From contig JBJMVQ010000033.1 in the NCBI GenBank assembly GCA_045810625.1, forward strand, positions 1 through 20,466: a stretch of 20,466 nucleotides of DNA, read 5' to 3'. The stretch is from JACQFZ01 sp045810625 (GTDB lineage: Bacteria > Pseudomonadota > Gammaproteobacteria > Acidiferrobacterales > Sulfurifustaceae). The translations under genes were made by a program, and so were the position numbers. A model generated the notes under the pieces. It was not told where the DNA came from. It saw only the letters and a list, made by a program, of their open reading frames with translations, and did not search any database. This document shows, in pieces, positions 15,065 through 20,466 of this stretch (positions within the stretch are counted from its first letter, which is position 1; every line of letters starts with the position of its first letter).

Positions 15065-16108
15065 TCATTCGACGACCGCGAACTTCAGCTTCTCCGAGTC
15101 GCGCGGCGACGGCCCGCGGTTTTGCACTGCCTTCAGCAACATCGGATAAACGTGCTCGGCGTCGTTCAGCATCATCTGCGCGCGGTTCAGATGAAACGAC
15201 GCATACTTCAAGCTCGTCAGCAAATGCCCTACGTCGTCCGGCACTTCGGCCCCGAAATTCGGCAGCTTCGCGCGCACCGTCGGCCGGCGCCCGAGCGCGG
15301 CGATGTATTCCGTATCGACGATGCGAAACGCGCCGCCGAGGCTCAAGCCGCGGGCGTTCAACACCTTGTGCCACTCGTACGGCAAGTTCAACAACACGTC
15401 GCCGGGCGTGAGGAAAACCGTGTCGTAGTCGCCAAACGTCTCGCCGGGCGCTTCGCGGCCGCTGCTCGTCGAGAACATTCTCGATTCGCCTTCGAGCTGC
15501 TCGAGCAACCGCGGCGGGCGCGTCATCCATTTCTTCGTGCCGGCGATCATGACGAAGACGTTGAGCGTCGGAAACATGTGCCAGTCGCTGCCGACGGCGC
15601 CGCGGACCGGCTCGCCGTACTCGTGATTGCTGTAACCGAAGAACATGTGGCCGGTCGCCTGCCACGTGTCGATCCTGAACCAGTGCGTCCGGAATATCTC
15701 CTCGCGCACGCGCAGGAACGCCGACTTGCCCCATTCGTAGGGGTCCTTGTAACCGGCGGAAATCGTTCCGAGGTGCGAGTAGACGTCCAACCGCCGTTCG
15801 AAAATGTCGTCGAGAAATTCCGATGCGCGCCCCACCTGTCCGATGACGTAGTTGTAATCGGTCTTGCCGTCCGGCGTGCGCATCGTCGCAGCCGCATCGC
15901 CTTGCTTACGCCTCCATTGCAGGGTCTTGTCCGGATCGATCGCCTCGTAGAACTCGCGCGTGGTCAAACGCGGGCTGATGTCGACCATCTTGCGAAACAC
16001 CGCGGGCTTAGTGAAGTTTTCCGTGTACTGCTTGACGGCCTGAAGAGTCAGCTCGCCGCCGTGGTCGCGTTCGTCGACGACGTTGACATACCGATACCTA
16101 TTGCTCAT
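15065..16108 (-). CDS. Cupin-like (JmjC/Cupin_8-type) protein of unknown function
   Basis: A 347-residue soluble protein with no signal peptide. The central part (about 140-265) resembles a JmjC/cupin_8 barrel: a first histidine strand SDWHMFPTLNVFVMIAGTKK (174-193) and a second strand PGDVLLNLPYEWHKVLN (235-251). His177 and His247 would be two of the three Fe(II) ligands. The acidic residue expected two after the first His is Phe179, so the facial triad looks incomplete. Ser174, Asp175 or another residue might replace it, or the protein may not be an oxygenase. GAGGAG eight bases upstream supports the start. It is convergent with atuA and divergent from the LuxR gene. No substrate can be inferred. 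Confidence 0.75.
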   Translation of the reverse strand: MSNRYRYVNVVDERDHGGELTLQAVKQYTENFTKPAVFRKMVDISPRLTTREFYEAIDPDKTLQWRRKQGDAAATMRTPDGKTDYNYVIGQVGRASEFLDDIFERRLDVYSHLGTISAGYKDPYEWGKSAFLRVREEIFRTHWFRIDTWQATGHMFFGYSNHEYGEPVRGAVGSDWHMFPTLNVFVMIAGTKKWMTRPPRLLEQLEGESRMFSTSSGREAPGETFGDYDTVFLTPGDVLLNLPYEWHKVLNARGLSLGGAFRIVDTEYIAALGRRPTVRAKLPNFGAEVPDDVGHLLTSLKYASFHLNRAQMMLNDAEHVYPMLLKAVQNRGPSPRDSEKLKFAVVE

Positions 16109-16679
16109 CCCAATTGCTCCTCATTTGCATGCGCAGGGTGGACCTTCCAATAGTGCCTGCAAGGACCGTCCGTGATGCACCCGCTCGCCGTCCGGCGTCA
16201 CACGTGGTCGAGTCGGACCGCCCTTGAATAGTACTTGGCGCCGCACCTTGCGGCGCCGATCGGCGGCTGCAACGGGAACTGTGTCGGCCGACGCAGGCGG
16301 CCCTCGACACGGAATGGTCTGCGTCGAATACGCTACCTACAGAATTCACGCGTCACAATCCGACCAAAGTTATATATTCGTTCCGTGGTGCGCGCGCGAA
16401 AGTCATAGTCCATCCATATCAGACGACGAGCGCGCGAATGCACGCGAGGAAGCGTCTGTGCCGCTCGTGGCGCGAGGTGTCGAAGCACTTCGTGCCGATG
16501 AAACATCGAGCGTGACGCGCTGCTCGTGACTATTGCGGCGGTCGAGTGATTGTTCGATAGTTCAGCTCGACGCGACGGCGATTACCGATAAAGCGAATCA
16601 CGACCTCGAGATCGAGCGCTGCGCGGCCAAACGTGACGCCACGAGATCACCTCGCGGGCATCACCGGAGATTTGTTCAA
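16109..16679. promoter_or_regulatory. Long divergent intergenic region between cupin and LuxR genes
   Basis: About 570 bp without a supported gene. The LuxR frame is open upstream to a TTG at 16533, but that stretch lacks family similarity. The region contains a perfect GC-rich hairpin (16237-16257) and a short AT-rich patch TTATATATTCG near 16370 that could hold a promoter. Promoters for both flanking genes must lie here. No operator could be assigned. Confidence 0.4.
16237..16257. other. Perfect 8-bp GC-rich inverted repeat
   Basis: GGCGCCGC (16237-16244) and GCGGCGCC (16250-16257) pair perfectly around ACCTT. No T-tract follows on either strand, so it is unlikely to be a classical terminator. 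It lies about 130 bp upstream of the cupin start and could be a leader hairpin or a protein-binding site. Confidence 0.45.
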
Positions 16680-17411
16680 ATGGACTTGGAATCGAACAGC
16701 CAGCCGGACACCGGGCGGAACGTCGATCCGCAGACGAACGCAGCGATTACGCTCGTCACGCCGTCGGCGAATCTCGCCGACGCGCTCCGTCAATTTTTGA
16801 CGTTGTGGGGGTTCGCGGTGCACGAAGCGAACGCCGATGCCGCGGGCGCGCGGTTGCCGGTCGCAGCGACGAACGCCACCGCGCTGTTGTTGGATTACCG
16901 CTTCGGCAACAAGCTGCTGCGGCAGGCGCACGAGGGTTCGCGCATTCTCGTCATCGGCAACCGCGCGCTGCGCGATGTCGACAAGATCAATCTGTTGCAG
17001 GCCGGCGCTTCGGGTTACATCCATCTTCCGCGCGAGCTGCACATGCTCGTCAAGGCAATCCACGTCGTCAGCGAAGGCGATTGGTGGTTCGAGCGCTCTG
17101 TCCTTGCCGGAGCCATACGCAAAGCGCGCGCCGGCGCGAACGACGAGCAGAAACGCACTGGGCCGGGCGCTTCGGTCACCGGTGACCTCACGCCGCGTGA
17201 GAAGGCCGTCGCGATGTACGCCGCCCAAGGTTGGCGCAACCGCGAGATCGCGCAGCACCTGAACATCGCCGAGAAAACCGTCAAGCTGTACATGACGCGC
17301 GTGTACCGCAAAGTGGGGGTATCAAATCGGATACAGCTCGCGCACGCGCTGCAGTCGGCGGATACGACACCGGCGAATGCACACGAAAATTTTGTTTCGG
17401 CCGACGTTTAA
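16680..17411 (+). CDS. LuxR/NarL-type transcription regulator with degenerate receiver domain
   Basis: A 243-residue protein. Residues about 20-140 follow a response-regulator receiver pattern (ITLVTPSANLADALRQFL, then LLLDYR, ILVIGNR, ASGYIHLP, ELHMLVKAIHVVSEGDWWF). The acidic pair that binds Mg2+ at the end of the first strand is absent (TPSAN), although Asp72 could still be the phospho-acceptor. Residues 169-227 are a LuxR HTH: LTPREKAVAMYAAQGWRNREIA, followed by NIAEKTVKLYMTRVYRKVGVSNR. No histidine kinase is adjacent, so it may work without phosphorylation. The ATG at 16680 has GGAG about ten bases upstream and gives the family length; an in-frame TTG at 16533 is less likely. The target genes are unknown. 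Confidence 0.85.
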   Translation: MDLESNSQPDTGRNVDPQTNAAITLVTPSANLADALRQFLTLWGFAVHEANADAAGARLPVAATNATALLLDYRFGNKLLRQAHEGSRILVIGNRALRDVDKINLLQAGASGYIHLPRELHMLVKAIHVVSEGDWWFERSVLAGAIRKARAGANDEQKRTGPGASVTGDLTPREKAVAMYAAQGWRNREIAQHLNIAEKTVKLYMTRVYRKVGVSNRIQLAHALQSADTTPANAHENFVSADV

Positions 17412-17703
17412 TGCCTCCGGAGCATGGCATCGATGCTCATCGAGCATGGTAAAGCGCTTCGCCTCTTCCGTTGACAGCGCCGGCGATTTTGACAAGACTC
17501 ACGCGGCCAATTGGATATGCGATTTCGCAACCTCGAAATCCCCGATGACCGACGTCGTTGCAGCAGCACCGGCACGCGCGCGAGGACCTATCGACGTCCA
17601 ACCGCGAAAAGCGATTCGCTTTGAGGAGCGGACACGAGAAGCCCGGACGATTTCAGCCGCTTCCCGCGTTGGGCGCGGCGACGATTCGGTATAAGGAGGC
17701 ACC
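17412..17703. other. Intergenic region with small palindromes upstream of the thioesterase
   Basis: No supported gene. Just after the LuxR stop, ATGCTC (17433-17438) and GAGCAT (17442-17447) form a short hairpin, with another AGCAT repeat before it; this could be a weak terminator without a T-tract. AAAGCGA-T-TCGCTTT at 17608-17622 is a perfect odd palindrome, about 80 bp before the thioesterase start, and could be an operator. The region ends in AAGGAGG ahead of the next gene. Confidence 0.4.
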
Positions 17704-18150
17704 ATGGCAGCACCACTTCTTTCCCTCGACGACTTTCCCTTGCGCACCTACGACAAGCTGCGCTACTGCGACACCGATAGGCAGGGCCACGTCAACAACG
17801 CCGTCTTCGCGACGCTGCTCGAAACCGGTCGCGTCGAGATTCTTTACAAACCCGAGGAGCCGCTCGCCGAGCCCGGCGCCTCGTGGGTGATCGCCCGCCT
17901 CACGCTGGAATTCATGAGCGAAATCTCCTGGCCGGGACGAGTCGATATCGGGACGCGCGTCAAGACGATCGGGCGCAGCTCGGTGACGCTCGAGCAGGGC
18001 TTGTTCCAGAACGGAAAGCTCGTCGGTCGAGGCGAGACAGTCATGGTGCAGATGAACGATTCGACGCGACGTTCGCAGCCGTTGGGAGCCAGGGCGATCG
18101 CGCGCCTGAGCGCGCTGATCGTCCACAAGGAGGAAAGCCCGGAGAAGTAA
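17704..18150 (+). CDS. Acyl-CoA thioesterase, 4HBT hotdog fold
   Basis: A 148-residue hotdog-fold thioesterase. The signature YCDTDRQGHVNNAVFATLLETGR (21-43) contains Asp25 at the catalytic Asp position of 4-hydroxybenzoyl-CoA thioesterase. The VIARLTLEFMSEISWPGRVDI and GRGETVMVQM strands complete the fold. It would hydrolyse an acyl-CoA in the cytoplasm; the acyl group is not predictable. AAGGAGG five bases before the ATG gives a strong start. It stands between the LuxR gene and a transporter, on the same strand, with hairpin-rich gaps on both sides, so a single-gene transcript is possible. Confidence 0.9.
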   Translation: MAAPLLSLDDFPLRTYDKLRYCDTDRQGHVNNAVFATLLETGRVEILYKPEEPLAEPGASWVIARLTLEFMSEISWPGRVDIGTRVKTIGRSSVTLEQGLFQNGKLVGRGETVMVQMNDSTRRSQPLGARAIARLSALIVHKEESPEK

Positions 18151-18212
18151 CGCCGGGCGATGACTGGCGGCGCGGACGACGCGGCGCCGTCCGGACTCGA
18201 CTACCGTCGAGG

Positions 18213-18238
18213 GATCGGCGCTCGCACTTGCGCCGATC
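18213..18238. terminator. Perfect 9-bp hairpin downstream of the thioesterase (possible terminator)
   Basis: GATCGGCGC (18213-18221) pairs perfectly with GCGCCGATC (18230-18238) around an 8-nt loop. A second symmetric stretch, CGGACG with CGTCCG, lies just upstream (about 18172-18192). There is no T-tract, so this may be a leader structure of the transporter gene instead of a terminator. Confidence 0.4.
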
Positions 18239-18314
18239 TGTCCGGACACCACAGAGCGAGTCGATGTTCGCAGCGTCCGAACGGCTGCGATCGACAATTC
18301 GGGGGAATAGGATA

Positions 18315-19226
18315 GTGTCCGGTTTCGGACGTTTGATACAAGACTACTTGGCCGCCATGTTCGCGCCGCTGATGTGGGGGACGATGCCCGCGGTCGCGAC
18401 CGAGCTGATCGGCCCGGGGCATCCCTTCCTCATCGCGACCGTACGCAGCCTCGGCGGCGGCGTGGCGCTCATGCTTCTCTTCCGCCGATTGCCGCCTCCT
18501 GCCTGGTACGGACGCGTTCTCGTGCTCGGCACGGTGAACATCGCGCTCGTCTTCGCGCTCTTCTTCGTCTCGGCCTCGCGCGTACCGGGCGGCATCATCG
18601 CCATCCTCATGGCGCTCTCGCCGTTCTGGGCCACGCTCATCGGCTGGCCGCTGCTCGGCGAGCGCCCGCAGCCGACGCGCCTCGTGTTGATCGCGTTCGG
18701 CGTGATCGGCGTTTCGCTGCTGGTGCACGCCTCCGCCTTTCGCCTGGACGCGACCGGCATCCTCGCCGGCATTGCCGCGTCCGCCAGCATGGGCGGCGGC
18801 ATCGTGCTCATCAAGAAATGGGGCCGTCCGGTGCCGTATCTCGTGTTCACCGGCTGGCAGCTCCTGGCCGGCGGGATTTTGCTCGCGCCGTTAATGCTCT
18901 GGGTCGAAGGCGTGCCGTCGTCGTTCAGCGCCCCGGGCGTCGCGGGCCTGCTCTACCTCCTTGTCGCGGCGACGGTGCTCGCTTACCCCGCGTGGTTCCA
19001 CGGCATCGAGCGCGTCGGCGCGCAACGCACGTCGATGTTGCTGTTGCTCGTTCCCGTCGTGGCGCTGCTGATCGACGTGACGCTGCTCGGAAAACCGATG
19101 ACGCTGATCCAGGGTCTCGGCGCGCTCGTGATCTTCACATGCTTGTCGCTCGATCCCCTACTCGTGCGCACGGCTCCGGCACTGACACAGCCGATGCGTC
19201 CCGCGAGCGGCGAGGAAAGCGCCTAG
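18315..19226 (+). CDS. EamA/DMT-superfamily inner-membrane transporter
   Basis: A 303-residue, very hydrophobic protein with about ten predicted transmembrane helices in two homologous halves. The first is FAPLMWGTMPAVATELI, and the halves contain EamA features such as the ALSPFWATLIGWPLLGERP segment and the later LLLLVPVVALLIDVTLLGKP, each a helix ending in a G-E/K-P turn. Family members export metabolites or amino acids, but the substrate here is unknown. The start is uncertain: GTG 18315 (MSGFGRLIQDY, a short cytoplasmic tail) is preferred; an ATG at 18264 in the same frame would add 17 polar residues, and neither has a strong ribosome binding site. The gene converges on the broken crotonase with 58 bp between the stops. 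Confidence 0.88.
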   Translation: MSGFGRLIQDYLAAMFAPLMWGTMPAVATELIGPGHPFLIATVRSLGGGVALMLLFRRLPPPAWYGRVLVLGTVNIALVFALFFVSASRVPGGIIAILMALSPFWATLIGWPLLGERPQPTRLVLIAFGVIGVSLLVHASAFRLDATGILAGIAASASMGGGIVLIKKWGRPVPYLVFTGWQLLAGGILLAPLMLWVEGVPSSFSAPGVAGLLYLLVAATVLAYPAWFHGIERVGAQRTSMLLLLVPVVALLIDVTLLGKPMTLIQGLGALVIFTCLSLDPLLVRTAPALTQPMRPASGEESA

Positions 19227-19284
19227 AGCTTTCGCGCGGCGCAGCCCGGTACCAAAACGCGCGGCCTCATTTCCACGATCCGGT

Positions 19285-20089
19285 TTAGATATCGCCGAAG
19301 TCGCCGTGGCGACCCTTGCCCGCGGCGAAGCGTTTGGCGCCGTCCGCGCCTTCGGCGCTGAACGCCGGCAAACCGTTGTACCACTCCTTGCACATCGCTT
19401 CGCGCAGGCCGAGGCCCTGCTGCATGTAAACCGAACGCCGGTCGGCGCGCGCGCACGCTTGCGGAAAGCGCGCGATCTCGCGCGCCATCGCCTCGGCGTG
19501 CTCGCGCGACGTTCCGTCGGGAACGACTTTCTCGCACGCGCCGATGCGGTACGCCTCTTCGGCCGTCACCTTGCGGCCGGTGAGAATGATCTCGAGCGCG
19601 CGCCCGGTGCCGACGAGCCGCGGCAGACGCACGGTGCCGCCGTCGAGGAGCGGCACGCCCCAGCGGCGACAGTAGACGCCGAAGTAAGCCGATTCCTCCA
19701 TCACGCGGAGATCGCACCAAAGCGCCACTTCGAAACCGCCGGCGACCGCCGGGCCGGCGACAGCGGCGATCACCGGCTTGTCGAGCTCGAGACGCGTCGG
19801 CCCCATCGGCCCGCGCGGAATCGGCGTCGCGATCATCGAGCGGATAGTCGATCTCGCGTAACGGAGTCGTATCGTCGATCAACGACGCGCCGTATTTGAG
19901 GTCCCATCCGGCGCAGAACGCGCCGCCCTCCCCCCACAGCACCGCCACCGCCGCATCCGGATCGGAGTCGAAGGCGAGAAACGCCTGCGCAAGCGCGTCC
20001 GCGCTCTCGGGGTCCATGGCGTTGCGCGCATGCGCGCGCGAGTGGATAACGGTCCACACTTTTCCGTTCTTTTCGATTCTCACTGTCAT
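19285..20089 (-). pseudogene. Enoyl-CoA hydratase/isomerase (crotonase) gene broken by one frameshift
   Basis: Two overlapping minus-strand frames together make one crotonase of about 268 residues. The N part (from 20089) reads MTVRIEKNGKVWTVIHS, then ARNAMDPESADAL and GAFCAGWDLKYGASL, ending near LREIDYPL. The C part (from about 19836) reads IPRGPMGPTRLELDKPVIAA, AVAGPAVAGGFEVALWCDLR and GVYCRRWGVPLLDGG, down to FAAGKGRHGDFGDI, a normal C-terminus. The frame changes between about 19820 and 19850, a net +1 shift consistent with one extra base or two missing. No slippery heptamer is evident, so this is either a recent null mutation or a sequencing error. AGGAGA precedes ATG 20089. Both halves are otherwise well conserved, which favours a recent event or an error over old decay. 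Confidence 0.8.
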
Positions 20090-20250
20090 CGCGGCTCTCC
20101 TCTGTGTCGAGTCAGTCGATTTCGAGTTTGCCTGATCGCTCGCATACAATTATCTCTCGGCAACGACCGGTTCCGGAAAGGTATTGAAGCAGCGCTCGGG
20201 CGATCGGTAAGGGAAGCAAGGCGCGGTTCGACCGGCGCGTCAGGGGCGTG
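20090..20250. other. Intergenic region upstream of the broken crotonase
   Basis: It should contain the crotonase promoter on the minus strand. The only AT-rich part is CATACAATTATC near 20142-20153. I see no gene, repeat or operator with confidence. It runs directly into the REP pair at 20251. Confidence 0.35.
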
Positions 20251-20310
20251 TTTTAATCACTCTGACACCTTAACGCTAAGGTCGAGCTAAAGGGGTCGGA
20301 GTGATTAAAA
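20251..20310. repeat. Inverted REP pair upstream of a RAYT transposase
   Basis: TTTTAATCACTC (20251-20262) is the perfect reverse complement of GAGTGATTAAAA (20299-20310). Extending inward, 19 of 21 positions pair, through GACACCTT and AAGGGGTC. Within the loop side, CCTTA (20268-20272) and TAAGG (20277-20281) give an alternative hairpin. The AATCACTC(T/C)GACxCC type is familiar as a REP flanking TnpA_REP genes in Proteobacteria. Confidence 0.85.
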
Positions 20311-20354
20311 AATAGGCAGTTCGCTGATTGCTTCTCCCCCGCACCATCGGTCAA

Positions 20355-20383
20355 TTGACGGTCAGGCAATATCTTTCTAGCGT
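20355..20383 (+). promoter_or_regulatory. Candidate sigma-70 promoter for the RAYT gene
   Basis: TTGACG (20355-20360), a 17-bp spacer and TAGCGT (20378-20383) lie 33 bp before the RAYT start. The -35 is near consensus and the -10 matches at three of six positions. A perfect palindrome GTCAATTGAC (20350-20359) overlaps the -35 and could bind a repressor. Confidence 0.4.
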
Positions 20384-20416
20384 GCGCGGCAGTGAATCGG
20401 AACGGATTCAAAGGCC

Positions 20417-20466
20417 GTGCCGCGTAAACCCCGAATGTACCTGCCAGAGGTTCCCGCTCACGTCGT
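20417..20466 (+). mobile_element. REP-associated tyrosine transposase (RAYT, TnpA_REP / Y1_Tnp), N-terminal fragment
   Basis: From GTG 20417 the frame reads MPRKPRMYLPEVPAHVV before the window ends. This matches the conserved N-terminus of RAYT proteins (MPRKPR, then a P-G/E-x-P-x-H-V stretch), single-strand HUH-type Y1 transposases thought to mobilise REPs. The catalytic HUH and Tyr lie outside the window. AAAGG is close upstream. The inverted REP pair 107 bp before it supports the call, because RAYT genes are normally flanked by their own REPs. Confidence 0.75.

Noticed and set aside
17883..18263. Long N-terminal extension of the EamA transporter frame
   Set aside because: It overlaps the thioesterase gene in another frame and encodes polar Arg-rich sequence unlike the family.

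Overview
The window is high-G+C bacterial DNA, most likely from a betaproteobacterium or a closely related gammaproteobacterium. The clues are the thiS-thiG-trmB gene order, the dispersed repeat families in the gaps (CCCCTCTCCC, GAGGACGCA, and GTAGCCCGGATG elements), a REP-associated transposase, and an atu/liu-type acyl-CoA catabolic cluster. I could not run a database search, so the taxonomy is inference. No rRNA, tRNA or CRISPR array was found.

Left end (1-2784, all minus strand): a thiamin thiazole pair, thiS-thiG, overlaps by one base. Downstream, a DUF559 endonuclease-like cassette bounded by CCCCTCTCCC repeats has landed directly in front of trmB. Its reading frame runs without a stop through one repeat and into the TrmB N-terminus, which leaves the window. 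Upstream of thiS lies a GAF-like/GGDEF diguanylate cyclase with an intact GGEEF motif and I-site.

Centre (3143-14965, all plus strand): an eight-gene catabolic cluster. It encodes an SDR protein, an acyl-CoA synthetase, a biotin-dependent carboxyltransferase (beta), an acyl-CoA dehydrogenase, an enoyl-CoA hydratase, a biotin carboxylase/BCCP (alpha), a second acyl-CoA dehydrogenase and AtuA. The set is that of acyclic terpene (citronellol/geraniol) utilisation or a related branched acyl-CoA route: activation, dehydrogenation, gamma-carboxylation of a 3-methyl-2-enoyl-CoA, then hydration. Both dehydrogenases appear to place the catalytic Glu on helix G, as in isovaleryl-CoA and long-chain enzymes, which suits 3-methyl-branched substrates. 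No regulator, lyase or alcohol dehydrogenase is present. The cluster has two architectures: the first five genes are separated by gaps of about 100-265 bp, three of which carry palindromic repeats, whereas hydratase-BC-ACAD2-AtuA are packed tightly and look co-transcribed.

Right end (15065-20466): a minus-strand cupin/JmjC-like protein that seems to lack one metal ligand; a LuxR-type regulator with a degenerate receiver; a 4HBT-fold thioesterase; an EamA/DMT transporter; and a minus-strand crotonase broken by a single frameshift. The edge carries an imperfect inverted REP pair followed by the first 17 codons of a RAYT (TnpA_REP) transposase, so the REPs and their probable mobilising enzyme sit together.

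The most unusual items are the in-frame DUF559-TrmB junction, the repeat-punctuated atu-like cluster with duplicated dehydrogenases, the SDR lacking its catalytic Tyr/Lys, and the REP/RAYT unit at the right edge.
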